From: a virus
DNA: 32,575 nt
Virus record (IMG/VR): IMGVR_UViG_3300032334_000942
Location: 1 to 32,575 of that record
Reading direction: 5' to 3' (one strand)
The translations under genes and the position numbers were made by a program. Under the pieces are notes generated by a model, which was not told where the DNA came from, did no database searches, and saw only the letters and a list, made by a program, of their open reading frames with translations. The stretch's first letter is position 1. Each line of letters begins with the position of its first letter. Shown one piece after another: positions 14,040-22,218 of this stretch.

Positions 14040-14068
14040 ACGGAACAGCGATGGCGTTACTGTCCCGT
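14040..14068 (-). terminator. Intrinsic terminator after the 125-residue gene
   Basis: Minus-strand ACGGGACAG pairs with CTGTTCCGT (one G-U) around an 11-base loop and is followed by ATTTTTT. It lies 19 bases after the stop at 14088. Confidence 0.88.
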
Positions 14069-14087
14069 GTTGTAGAAGTATCTACAA

Positions 14088-14465
14088 TCAGACTTCGATT
14101 CCATTGGCTTTTAGTTCAGCCATGAATTCTTCGTCACTGATTGATTCTACTCCATCTTCCTCAGAGTTGTCAAGTATCTTTTGCAACTTTGACTTCTCCA
14201 ATGAATTCATTTCCTCGGGAGTCAAACCTTTGGAACTAGGTCCAGGGAAAGACAGAATACCACGAGAGATCTGGTTATGCTTTGACAACCAGTGTGGATA
14301 ACCAATCTTTGCAGCACCATCTTCACGTTTTGCAAAAATCTCATGCCAGATATGATACATATCTTTGGAGGCAAGGGTATCTGCAGTTGCGAGTTCGGGA
14401 TGATGTTCCACGAAGGCATCGATACATTTACGTTGTCCTTTGGACAGATCTGAATATTTCAACAT
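14088..14465 (-). CDS. Conserved-looking hypothetical protein, 125 residues
   Basis: I do not recognise this family. The N-terminal half is helical and polar (SDLSKGQRKCIDAFVEHHPE, then MYHIWHEIFAKREDGAAKIG). A central WLSKHNQISRGILSFPGP segment and an acidic C-terminus (NSEEDGVESISDEEFMAELK) follow. The WL-x-K-x-N and FPGP patterns suggest a specific binding surface but give no function. GGAG precedes ATG 14465 by 9 bases. It follows the CobS-like gene by 19 bases and ends before a strong terminator, so it is probably the last gene of the cobS transcript. Confidence 0.8.
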   Translation of the reverse strand: MLKYSDLSKGQRKCIDAFVEHHPELATADTLASKDMYHIWHEIFAKREDGAAKIGYPHWLSKHNQISRGILSFPGPSSKGLTPEEMNSLEKSKLQKILDNSEEDGVESISDEEFMAELKANGIEV

Positions 14466-14484
14466 AATATAAGTCTCCTAACAA

Positions 14485-15660
14485 TTAAAAGGGAATTTCG
14501 TTGTCAATTACTTGACTAGCTGGTGTTTCTTCAACAGCCACCTCACCACTCGAAACCTTATCGAACAGGTCAACAAAAGCCAGACGAGTAGCATCATCAA
14601 ATCGGTTGGTACACAATTCAATTGCTTTCTTCTGATTCTTGAAGATCGAGAAGGCACGTACAATATGAATCAGACGACGAGTAGTGATAGTCTCATCCAC
14701 ACCACCAGAGTCAAACGTGCGACGAATAGCGTCAGCCCACTTGACCATAGTATCAGCAAATTTCTCATCGACACAACCATATGACTTCATAAGGTTCATG
14801 ACGATTTTCATTTCTACTTTAGCATCAGGATATTCCTGATTGAAGGTTACTGCGAATCGTTCCAAGAATGCTTCGTTAAGCACGTTGGTACCGATGTAAC
14901 GACCATCATCGCTACCCTTACCTTTAGTGTTCGCAGTGGCAAACATGTTAAAGCCAAGAGCAGGATAGATCATTTCGTTCTTGAGTTTGTAGTAGAAAGG
15001 TTTGCCCTCAAGAATCGGTTGCAAGCACAGCAATGCGTTAGCCGAGCCAGCGTCAATTTCGTCAAGCAGTAAAGGGATACCGAGACGCATTGCGATAACG
15101 ACTGGACCTTCAACGATCTCCACGTTACCATCGATAAGGGTTTTTGTACCTACCAGCTGATCTTCGTCAGTCTGGCTGTTCAGGTTGATGCGGATAAGGG
15201 GACGACGATGCTTCGCACAGATTTGCTCAATGGAAGTCGACTTACCATTACCAGTTGGACCACTGACATATGCAGGGTAGAATTGCTTGGACACAACGAT
15301 TTGTTCCAAGTCTTTGTAGTTACCGAAGGGAACATAGTTCGCATCGATTTTGGGAATGAGGGATTCAGTATTAGTAAAGTCCACAGACACTGCTTCAGCT
15401 TTATGTTTAAATTGTTTAGGGGTCGGTGAATCGTTTGCAGGTTCAGCCAAAGGTGATGTCATGCTACCTCCAGGGATCGCATACAAACCACGACCGACTG
15501 CAGTAGCCATGAGCCACAAGGGATGGAACTGGTTACCCATTTCCTCACGAATTTCCAGCAGTTGCTTGCGGGAAACAACACCAGATGTTTTGACGTCAGG
15601 GTACTTTGAAAACAATTTATCTTCGAAAACTGTTTTCTGACCCTCAGTAATTTTAGCCAT
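14485..15660 (-). CDS. cobS: CobS-like AAA+ ATPase (MoxR-type)
   Basis: This 391-residue AAA+ protein has Walker A SGPTGNGKS near residue 134 and Walker B LLLDEIDAGS near 198. The LVGTKTLIDGNVEIVEGPVV segment between them is typical of CobS/MoxR ATPases. Sensor 1 is MFATANTKGKG, and NEAFLERFAVTF carries the arginine finger. In bacteria CobS powers cobalt insertion with CobT and CobN, and cobS is common in T4-like marine phages. Here a CobT-like gene is nearby, but CobN is not, so the pair may act on another target. The first 85 residues are a separate region. ATG 15663 and 15660 are adjacent; 15660 has better spacing to GGAG. Confidence 0.88.
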   Translation of the reverse strand: MAKITEGQKTVFEDKLFSKYPDVKTSGVVSRKQLLEIREEMGNQFHPLWLMATAVGRGLYAIPGGSMTSPLAEPANDSPTPKQFKHKAEAVSVDFTNTESLIPKIDANYVPFGNYKDLEQIVVSKQFYPAYVSGPTGNGKSTSIEQICAKHRRPLIRINLNSQTDEDQLVGTKTLIDGNVEIVEGPVVIAMRLGIPLLLDEIDAGSANALLCLQPILEGKPFYYKLKNEMIYPALGFNMFATANTKGKGSDDGRYIGTNVLNEAFLERFAVTFNQEYPDAKVEMKIVMNLMKSYGCVDEKFADTMVKWADAIRRTFDSGGVDETITTRRLIHIVRAFSIFKNQKKAIELCTNRFDDATRLAFVDLFDKVSSGEVAVEETPASQVIDNEIPF

Positions 15661-15683
15661 CATTCACTCCATTCATAATAAAG

Positions 15684-15712
15684 ATTATACACCAAACTGA
15701 AGCCAAAGTAAA
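15684..15712 (-). promoter_or_regulatory. Sigma70-type promoter (proximal) before cobS-like gene
   Basis: TTTACT (15712-15707), 17 bases, TATAAT (15689-15684) on the minus strand, about 24 bases before the cobS-like start. A second promoter lies 60 bases upstream. Confidence 0.8.
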
Positions 15713-15743
15713 GTGTTTGCACGAAACTCAACTCCATACAATA

Positions 15744-15772
15744 ATTATACCCTAAAGATGAATTATTGTAAA
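15744..15772 (-). promoter_or_regulatory. Sigma70-type promoter (distal) before cobS-like gene
   Basis: TTTACA (15772-15767), 17 bases, TATAAT (15749-15744). The whole element, including most spacer bases, is nearly identical to the promoter at 16000-16028. It lies just after a terminator-like hairpin. Confidence 0.8.
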
Positions 15773-15789
15773 CCCCCTAAAGTTGCAAG

Positions 15790-15815
15790 AAAACAACGAA
15801 CTAAGTCGTTGTTTT
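15790..15815 (-). terminator. Terminator-like hairpin, second of two, after the 45-residue gene
   Basis: Minus-strand AACAACGA pairs with TCGTTGTT (about 10 bp with flanking A-T pairs) around a 6-base loop, followed by TTTTCTT. The inverse orientation also has a T-run, so it could work in both directions. Confidence 0.7.
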
Positions 15816-15817
15816 TA

Positions 15818-15835
15818 AAGGGGAAAATTCCCCTT
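15818..15835 (-). terminator. Terminator-like hairpin, first of two, after the 45-residue gene
   Basis: An exact palindrome AAGGGG-AATTTT-CCCCTT on the minus strand begins 3 bases after the stop codon of the small gene. It is followed by TTTAAAAA, a poor T-run, and by a second hairpin. Confidence 0.55.
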
Positions 15836-15838
15836 CGC

Positions 15839-15976
15839 TTAGTAGGGTTTATAAAACTCCTTCAATGCGGTTTGCAATTTTAGGGCAGAAAGACAAATTT
15901 CAAAAGTTTCGCCGTTTACCGAAAGGTCGGCTAAAAAATCTAAAAATTCGGAAAACTCTACGTCTGATTTAAACAT
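15839..15976 (-). CDS. Small acidic protein between cobT-like and cobS-like genes, 45 residues
   Basis: This short frame begins at ATG 15976 with a TAGGAG ribosome site 6 bases upstream and its own strong promoter at 16000-16028. The product starts MFKSDVEFSEFLDFLADLSV and continues GETFEICLSALKLQ, so it appears to be two amphipathic helices with an acidic N-terminal half. No family is recognised. The transcript from the promoter would begin with a small AAGGT/ACCTT hairpin and end at two consecutive hairpins after the stop, so the gene looks like a self-contained small transcription unit. Strong expression is implied by the promoter. A regulator or inhibitor role is possible but unproven. 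Confidence 0.72.
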   Translation of the reverse strand: MFKSDVEFSEFLDFLADLSVNGETFEICLSALKLQTALKEFYKPY

Positions 15977-15999
15977 AACAACTCCTAAGGTGAAACCTT

Positions 16000-16028
16000 A
16001 TTATACCCTAAAGTTGAATTATTGTAAA
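16000..16028 (-). promoter_or_regulatory. Sigma70-type promoter before the 45-residue gene
   Basis: TTTACA (16028-16023), 17 bases, TATAAT (16005-16000) on the minus strand. The sequence right after the -10 box can form an AAGGT-TTC-ACCTT hairpin at the expected 5' end of the RNA. Confidence 0.82.
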
Positions 16029-16031
16029 CCC

Positions 16032-18182
16032 CTACGCCACCAGAGACACAAACCGATTCAGAAGCAGTCGGCTGGTCTTCTTGACATCCAAGAATTTTGT
16101 GAATTGCTTCGCAATCTGCTTGGAGTTCATATCGGTACTTACCGTCAACTTACCCTCATCGGTTTCCATTTTGCTGGCTGGCAACAGGTACAACTCATCA
16201 CGACCAGCATTGCTCAACATGGAAAAGTCCTGAGTGCGAAAGTCTTTCTTGATCTGCTGAATGATTGCATACTCATGAGCACCATTTGCACACTCAGGAA
16301 CATTGTAACGAATAAACGAAGCCATGTCACGCTGACTATTGCGAATCACATGGAAGCCAATGGTCGAAGCATTGTAACGATCCTTGATGATACGCAGAAA
16401 CACTTTAGTCTGTTCAGTGCCATCACCAGAGATGCTGTACTCACGACGAGTTATTGGGTCACGCAGATAATTAACCTGCTTGCAACGAACACCAGCAGAA
16501 TTGTATCTCTGATGATTGATGTTTGTCATACCCTGAATACCATGACCCTCGCCATCGGTCAACGTGATGAATGATGTTTTCTCCACGTTGTTGTTCTTGA
16601 TAAACTTACCGAGATAGTCAACCATAAACAACAAACCTTCATTGAGTGGTGTGCTGTTCAGTGAATACTGCGGAGACCATGCCCATGGCTTTCTGATCAA
16701 CAACTCAACCATGCGATTGAATTCAGTATTGGACATTTTGTTTGAGAAAAATTCGAACAAATTGAAGTTACCGCAAACAAAACCTTTGAAATTGGGATCA
16801 ACAGGTTGTGTAGCATAGGGATTATACCCTTCTTCCTGATAACCATTGGTAAAGGCAAACACCTGATATGCGATTTGAGCACGTTGGCAGAACATTGCAA
16901 GATTGATAACTTGCTTTACTGTGTCTTCCATCACTTCATTCATCGAGCCAGACCAGTCAAGCAAGAACACCATGCCATGATTCTTTGCATCAGGAACAAC
17001 AGTGATACGTTTGAACATATCGTCGGTCAACTTGTATGCATGCAACTTGCGCACATTCAATTCACCAGTCTTGGCAACAGTGCTACGCTTGTAAGCAGTT
17101 GCAGACTTCTTCATCTCAAACTCTTTCACTAGGTAGTTAACCACACGTGAGGAATCAGTCTTGAATTTTTCCAGTGACTTTGTCTGACAAGCAATATATG
17201 TGTCAGCTGCCTTTGCATCGCCCATGCGATTAACAAGTTTAGTGCGATACTGTTCCAACTCAATGGGCAACTCAGTCAGAATTCTTTTGTAACCGATGAT
17301 GGGTTCACTGCGGGTCTTTAACACTGGTTCATAGATCTCAACCTGAGTAGTTACGTCTGCCAAGTTGCTGAGACGTTGACGCAATGCTTTCTCGGTAGTG
17401 GACTCAACTTCTTCTTCAGCTACTTCCTCATTGATTTTAGCATTGGGGTCTGATCCAGTTGAGTGTTGTTTACCATCCTCATCTTCTTCGAGTTCTTTGG
17501 TATCGGTATCTTCTTCGTCTTCTTCAATGTCATCAAACATATCTGAATCTGATTCGTATTCAACTTCTTCTAGGTCATCCATGTCTTCCTTGGACATTTT
17601 GATGTCTAGTTGTTGCTCAGCCAGCGACTGTTTGAATTTCTTGCGCTCTTCCATCGTGAAGGCAAGCAGTTCTTTGGCAAGCAGGTAAACGTCTTCAATG
17701 CTGTCGCAACGATCAGCGGCACGAACAAATTCCATTTCTTCAGTTGTGAATTTTACACCACAGTTAAAACCACACTTGTAGTAAAGGTTGATTCGATCAA
17801 TCAGCAATAGCTTGGACATGTCCTTACCTTTGATCTCAAAGAAGTCACGTTCATTGAGTTCACGATACGCACGCAGGAAAGATGCACGCAGACCTGGATA
17901 TTTGTTTTTGATTTTCTTTTCGATGCGTACGTCTTCGATGACATTCATGTAGCCATGAAGAGCACGTGTTCCATCTTCTTTGATGTAGTCGTCGGTTGTA
18001 AACAACGCATGACCAACTTCGTGACCGATAAGCATTTCTTCAACGTCATCGGACATCTCTTTCCATTGCGGAAGAGTAAGGGTACGTGAACGAATATCCA
18101 TGGACGCTGTAGACACAGGCGCACGAACGATGTTCAGATTTTCGTTGGCCAGAAGTCTAGCCAGCAGGTCACGTGAATTCAT
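16032..18182 (-). CDS. cobT: CobT-like protein with HExxH metallopeptidase motif and VWA domain
   Basis: This large protein (716 residues) has an N-terminal zinc-peptidase-like region (LIGHEVGHALFTT, near residue 52, followed by MNVIEDVRIEKK). A very acidic stretch (DDLEEVEYESDSDMFDDIEE and beyond) follows. The C-terminal VWA domain has a complete MIDAS start (FLLDWSGSMNE), a later DG element (TLTDGEGHG), and an FRTQDFSMLSN region. This is the CobT layout of acidic linker plus VWA. With the CobS-like AAA+ protein it resembles a MoxR-VWA pair, which inserts metals or remodels proteins. Whether it makes cobalamin is not shown. ATG 18182 has GGAG 8 bases upstream and is preferred to TTG 18200. 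Confidence 0.85.
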   Translation of the reverse strand: MNSRDLLARLLANENLNIVRAPVSTASMDIRSRTLTLPQWKEMSDDVEEMLIGHEVGHALFTTDDYIKEDGTRALHGYMNVIEDVRIEKKIKNKYPGLRASFLRAYRELNERDFFEIKGKDMSKLLLIDRINLYYKCGFNCGVKFTTEEMEFVRAADRCDSIEDVYLLAKELLAFTMEERKKFKQSLAEQQLDIKMSKEDMDDLEEVEYESDSDMFDDIEEDEEDTDTKELEEDEDGKQHSTGSDPNAKINEEVAEEEVESTTEKALRQRLSNLADVTTQVEIYEPVLKTRSEPIIGYKRILTELPIELEQYRTKLVNRMGDAKAADTYIACQTKSLEKFKTDSSRVVNYLVKEFEMKKSATAYKRSTVAKTGELNVRKLHAYKLTDDMFKRITVVPDAKNHGMVFLLDWSGSMNEVMEDTVKQVINLAMFCQRAQIAYQVFAFTNGYQEEGYNPYATQPVDPNFKGFVCGNFNLFEFFSNKMSNTEFNRMVELLIRKPWAWSPQYSLNSTPLNEGLLFMVDYLGKFIKNNNVEKTSFITLTDGEGHGIQGMTNINHQRYNSAGVRCKQVNYLRDPITRREYSISGDGTEQTKVFLRIIKDRYNASTIGFHVIRNSQRDMASFIRYNVPECANGAHEYAIIQQIKKDFRTQDFSMLSNAGRDELYLLPASKMETDEGKLTVSTDMNSKQIAKQFTKFLDVKKTSRLLLNRFVSLVA

Positions 18183-18207
18183 AAAGTTTTCTCCATTCAA
18201 TACATTA

Positions 18208-18236
18208 ATTATGCATGAAAACTGAATTAAAGTAAA
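18208..18236 (-). promoter_or_regulatory. Sigma70-type promoter before cobT-like gene
   Basis: TTTACT (18236-18231), 17 bases, CATAAT (18213-18208) on the minus strand, about 25 bases before ATG 18182. It follows the gp46 terminator. Confidence 0.72.
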
Positions 18237-18281
18237 GCGATTTGTTTGGAAACACGTAACTCGTTGATTCCAGAGGAGAAA

Positions 18282-18306
18282 ATAACCCTACAAAGCGTAA
18301 GGTTAT
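18282..18306 (-). terminator. Intrinsic terminator after gene 46
   Basis: Minus-strand ATAACCTTAC pairs with GTAGGGTTAT (10 bp, one wobble) around GCTTT, followed by TTTTC. The stem starts at the stop codon of gene 46. Confidence 0.78.
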
Positions 18307-20018
18307 CCCGTGGAGATAAGTGAAAAGTCGTTCTTCTTCTCAAATTTGATGACTGATCTGAATTTGTCAAACAGCTGGTCGCCCTTGTGGCTGATGACAA
18401 ATACGTTTGACTTTTCAAACTGACCCATGACCGAAAGAAAGTAATCAGTTCCAGCGTTATCCAACGACGAATCAAAGATCTCATCCAGTATCAACAGGTT
18501 GGTATTGACGCTGTTTTTCATCTTGGCAATCTGACGCCATGTAAAAAGAATAGCAAGATCGATACGCATTTTCTCACCCTCAGAGAAACTTGCGTAGGTA
18601 AATTCATCACGATAACGAGACTTGATCTTTTCGTTGAACGATTCATCAAGTTCAAAGTGCACATAAAATTCCATGGCATTCAGATACTTGTTGATCAACT
18701 TGTTCATGGCAGGAAGATACTCACGTATGATCGCTGTCTTGATACCAGTGTCCTTCAGCAAAACAGAAGCAACGTCCTGAAAGTTTTTAATTTCTTGAAG
18801 AGATGTCTTGACATCAATCATATCCATTGCTGCTTTGGCAAGTTCTTTTAATTTTAACTTCTCATCATCTAGGTTTGATGTATCAGTTTTGGTAGACTCA
18901 ATCTCAGCTTGCATCTCTGAATTTTGTCGGTTCAGGATTGAGATTGACGAGTTGCGTGTTGATAGTTCAATCGTCTTGTCAGAGATCTTTCTTGTAATGT
19001 CAGATATTTCCTGTAATTTATCGTTGAGTTTGGAGAGGATCGTTTCAAGTTCTTCAATCTTCGACTTATTGTTTTCGATGTTGACCGATATTTCCTGAAC
19101 CACTTTTGTGCGGTGAGACTCTTCAATTTCTTGCGTGCATGATGGGCAGACATGATTGTCTGAAAAGAAGGTTTTGTTGTGCTCGCACTCTTCGATTTTA
19201 CTGGTAAGTTTTGATCTGATATGTTTTGCTTTATCGAGATCTGCAGCAACTCCTTCCTTATCACTGATGCGTTCTTTAAGACCATTGATCTCCTGCACGA
19301 TGATAGATATCTCGCTCTCCGTATGTAGAATCTCAGCAGAGTTTGTAAGAATCTTTGATTTGATATTTTCGATGGCAGTCGTTTTCGCTTCAGTAATTGT
19401 CTTGATGATTGCTTGTTGTGATTCGACTTTCGTTTTTGCAGAGGAGAGTTGGTTCTCAATTTTCGTAATAGCATCTTTGGTCTCACTTATCTTTTCCTTC
19501 AACAACTGATTCATTGTTGAGAAAATTTTAATATCAAGTATATCTTCGATTACTTCACGACGTTGATTAGATGGAAGTTGCATAAAGGGAACAAAGGAAG
19601 CTGACCCAAGTATAACTACCTGAGTGAATGTCTTGTAGTTCAATCGAAGAATTTGTTGCTCAAGAATCTTTTGATAGTCTCTGTTTGCAGAGTCCTGATT
19701 CATTAGCACATCGTTCTGATAGATCTCAAACAGATTTGGTTTGATACCACGACGAATGCGATACTCAACATTTGCAACAGAGAAGTTAATCTCTACCATG
19801 CAATTCTTTTGGTTGATACTGTTTACCAGCTGACCTTTGTTGATGTTACGGAATGGTTTACCGAACAGTGCAAAGCAGAGTGCATCAAGGATTGTGGACT
19901 TACCCTCACCATTGCGACCAATGATAAGAGTAGTAGGGGATTTGTCAAGAAGAACTGTGTTAGCTGAGTTTCCAGTTGAAAGAAAATTCATCCAACTTAT
20001 AGATTTGAATATAATCAT
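18303..20018 (-). CDS. 46: Recombination nuclease subunit, Rad50/SbcC-like (T4 gp46)
   Basis: gp46 is the ABC-type ATPase of the gp46/gp47 complex, which resects DNA ends for recombination-dependent replication and degrades host DNA in T4. It has 571 residues, near T4 (560). Walker A is GRNGEGKSTILDAL (about 34). Long coiled coils occupy about residues 170-410 and are interrupted by a zinc hook CPSC at 291-294. The ABC signature FSEGEKMRIDLAI and Walker B LLILDEIFDSSLD sit in the last quarter. The N-terminal MIIFKSISWMNFLSTGN matches the family. Its start overlaps the gp47 stop as ATGA, so the two subunits are translationally coupled. Confidence 0.96.
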   Translation of the reverse strand: MIIFKSISWMNFLSTGNSANTVLLDKSPTTLIIGRNGEGKSTILDALCFALFGKPFRNINKGQLVNSINQKNCMVEINFSVANVEYRIRRGIKPNLFEIYQNDVLMNQDSANRDYQKILEQQILRLNYKTFTQVVILGSASFVPFMQLPSNQRREVIEDILDIKIFSTMNQLLKEKISETKDAITKIENQLSSAKTKVESQQAIIKTITEAKTTAIENIKSKILTNSAEILHTESEISIIVQEINGLKERISDKEGVAADLDKAKHIRSKLTSKIEECEHNKTFFSDNHVCPSCTQEIEESHRTKVVQEISVNIENNKSKIEELETILSKLNDKLQEISDITRKISDKTIELSTRNSSISILNRQNSEMQAEIESTKTDTSNLDDEKLKLKELAKAAMDMIDVKTSLQEIKNFQDVASVLLKDTGIKTAIIREYLPAMNKLINKYLNAMEFYVHFELDESFNEKIKSRYRDEFTYASFSEGEKMRIDLAILFTWRQIAKMKNSVNTNLLILDEIFDSSLDNAGTDYFLSVMGQFEKSNVFVISHKGDQLFDKFRSVIKFEKKNDFSLISTG

Positions 20019-21064
20019 ACTTCGATGTTGACTGCCTCTGTGTAAAGGGTACGCATGAATGTTTTAATCTTTTCTTTATCGGCATCTGTTTGAATAGAGT
20101 CGATATAATTACTTAGCACATCAAGTGTGTCTTCAAGATTGATATCTGAAGATACTTCGCCTTCGTTAAACTCCGAGAGATCTTCAACGATCTTGATCTC
20201 GGCGCAACCCTTAGTATACAGCTTTTGAACGTATTTGTCAAATTTGTAATAGTCGGTTTTGTTTACCACAACCAACTTTACATACTTACCTTGCAGATCC
20301 AATCCATCCAGATCTTCCAATGTGCCAGTATCATCATACTCATGACGAGAGAACATCGTGTAAGGATTCTGATAAAATTGCAACTGTCGTGTATCAAGAT
20401 CAAACAAGTGGAAACCACGAGGATCGTTATAATCCTGCCATGTTAGTTCATAAGGATTCCCGAGGTAATAGATATGATTGTCATTACTACGGTGATGATA
20501 GTGACCACTGAATACCAGATCAAACTTTCTAAAAGTGTCGGTTGCGAATCCTTCATTACTTTGCATTCCTCTGTACATTGCGAAGCCAGCAATCTCAAAG
20601 TGACCCATGCAGATTTCTGCTTTGGATTCTTTCATAGTTTGCATGGAGTGTTCATAATTATCTGTGCAGATCCATGGTGCAAAACAAATGTCTGTACCAT
20701 GCACATCGAGAGTCACTGCCTCATCGATAATCTGAATGTTTTTATATTCCTTCAACAGCAACTCAGGAGAGTTAACTTCATTGGTGTTCTTGAAGTATGT
20801 GTCATGGTTACCTGCAATCATGATCACATCAATATCTTTCTCTGTCAACTTATCAAAGAACATTTTCTTGGCACGACCCAGTGAATAAAAGTTTACATAC
20901 TTGCGTCTATCAAAGGTGTCACCGAGAATGAGAACAGTTTTAATCTCATGTTCTTCTAGTGTTGGAAAGAAAGTATTGTCATAGAATTTTTCGTAGAAGT
21001 CGAGAAATGCCTGACTGTCGTTACGTGCACCGAAGTGCTGGTCTGTGATAATGGCTACTCTCAA
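20015..21064 (-). CDS. 47: Recombination nuclease subunit, Mre11/SbcD-like (T4 gp47)
   Basis: This metallophosphoesterase nuclease acts with gp46. It has 349 residues (T4 339). Motifs in order are IITDQHFGARND (Asp8 and His10), LGDTFDRR, MIAGNHDTYF and FSGHYHHRSND, which together form the two-metal site. The first codon appears to be TTG (21064), overlapping the upstream stop as TTGA. No better-placed ATG exists near the conserved start, since the next residues are already part of the first motif. The weak start could keep gp47 levels below those of its neighbours. Confidence 0.95.
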   Translation of the reverse strand: MRVAIITDQHFGARNDSQAFLDFYEKFYDNTFFPTLEEHEIKTVLILGDTFDRRKYVNFYSLGRAKKMFFDKLTEKDIDVIMIAGNHDTYFKNTNEVNSPELLLKEYKNIQIIDEAVTLDVHGTDICFAPWICTDNYEHSMQTMKESKAEICMGHFEIAGFAMYRGMQSNEGFATDTFRKFDLVFSGHYHHRSNDNHIYYLGNPYELTWQDYNDPRGFHLFDLDTRQLQFYQNPYTMFSRHEYDDTGTLEDLDGLDLQGKYVKLVVVNKTDYYKFDKYVQKLYTKGCAEIKIVEDLSEFNEGEVSSDINLEDTLDVLSNYIDSIQTDADKEKIKTFMRTLYTEAVNIEV

Positions 21065-22218
21065 ATGAACCCGACCTTTCTTTCTTTAGGTTTATTAGTC
21101 TGCTTGTTGAATACCTCAGCAATAGACCACTTGTCTTGCGTACCATCAAGTTTAACCTCAAGTCTCTTTGCAAGCAACTCTGCTTCTTCCTGTGTAAGAT
21201 TTTCAAAGGTAACAATGTCAAAGCAACGTCCAGGTCTTACAAGAGCAGAGTCAATGTCACGAATGCTTGGAAGGTTGGTAGAAAAGATCATCTTCTTACC
21301 TTTGGTAGTTACAAGACCATCACCTACGTTTAGGAATCGGTGCATCATTGTATTACCATCGCTACGTGACTTCAAGAATGCATCGCTGTCTTCCAACACC
21401 ATGATTGTTTCATCACCTTCAATGAAACGTGCAAAGAAACTATCCTTCTCAAGAATCTGAGAATCGTATGAAACGATAGCTGAGGAATTTGTTAGTGCAA
21501 GCATACCACGAATGAATGTGGTCTTGCCAGTGCCTGGAGGTCCAATCAACAACAGAATGTTTGCTGATGATTCCAAGTAACGATGGTAGTATGATTCCAG
21601 CGACTCACCTTTAAGGAAAGGATACATCTCTTCAACTGGAAGACGATCACGATTCAATGGCACGTTGACAGATTCACCCTGACTACCGTATACCCACTCG
21701 ATGTGGGAAGTAACGATGTCAAACTTTTCTTCAACAGTGACAATAACATTTTCGCAGAAGTCAACATCACCGAAAGCACGAATAGTTGTTGTATTGCTAT
21801 CAACACTGTAAGTGATATAGTTCGATTCTTTCACGAAGATAATAAAGCCATTGGAACTGCTACCCTGAACATACAGAACGTCTTGATATTCGTTCTCTGC
21901 CCATGTTGCCCATGTCTCACGATTGCACAGAACTGTTGTTTCACGATGCACCGTATTTTTGCCAGCAGCAATACGTTTTTGCAAAAGATCTGAAGTGATC
22001 AGGTCATCAAAATCACTTACGCCCAAGAATATTTTTTCATTATTTTCCATAATACGTCCACAGTTTAAAAGTTTATCCATAGCATCCCAGGTAAAATGCT
22101 TTAGCGTTTTTCTCGATTTACGGTTACCTTTACGCCTTCTTCTTCTAATAGGTGGGTAACTACGTACCACATCACGTATACCATGCGATTCTAATAATTG
22201 TCTAAGGTAAGGTTCCAT
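21061..22218 (-). CDS. AAA+ ATPase, Bcs1-like or proteasome-type core, unknown role
   Basis: This is a 385-residue protein. The N-terminal part is basic (PPIRRRRRKGNRKSRKTLKH). A middle region of unknown fold follows. The AAA core has Walker A IGPPGTGKTTF (about 226-236), Walker B MVLEDSDAFL, and the sensor and arginine segment FSTNLPSIRDIDSALVRPGR, followed by FDIVTFENLT. The DxxLxRPGR pattern is typical of classical AAA proteins such as Bcs1 and FtsH. It lies between the late sigma gene 55 and gene 47 with overlaps on both sides. T4 has no equivalent here, and the substrate is unknown. ATG 22218 is chosen; GTG 22227 is an alternative. Confidence 0.88.
   Translation of the reverse strand: MEPYLRQLLESHGIRDVVRSYPPIRRRRRKGNRKSRKTLKHFTWDAMDKLLNCGRIMENNEKIFLGVSDFDDLITSDLLQKRIAAGKNTVHRETTVLCNRETWATWAENEYQDVLYVQGSSSNGFIIFVKESNYITYSVDSNTTTIRAFGDVDFCENVIVTVEEKFDIVTSHIEWVYGSQGESVNVPLNRDRLPVEEMYPFLKGESLESYYHRYLESSANILLLIGPPGTGKTTFIRGMLALTNSSAIVSYDSQILEKDSFFARFIEGDETIMVLEDSDAFLKSRSDGNTMMHRFLNVGDGLVTTKGKKMIFSTNLPSIRDIDSALVRPGRCFDIVTFENLTQEEAELLAKRLEVKLDGTQDKWSIAEVFNKQTNKPKERKVGFI

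Noticed and set aside
14485-14512. TTGACA within the last codons of the cobS-like gene as a promoter for the 125-residue gene
   Set aside because: No TATAAT-like element is found at 15-19 bases, so the gene is more likely read through from cobS.
15660-15737. A 25-codon frame starting 6 bases after the -10 box at 15744 and ending in the cobS-like start
   Set aside because: It has no ribosome site and overlaps the proximal promoter. It would be leaderless, and nothing suggests conservation.
17398-17688. Plus-strand frame rich in serine
   Set aside because: It is the mirror of the acidic Glu/Asp stretch of the CobT-like gene on the minus strand. It has no ribosome site of its own.
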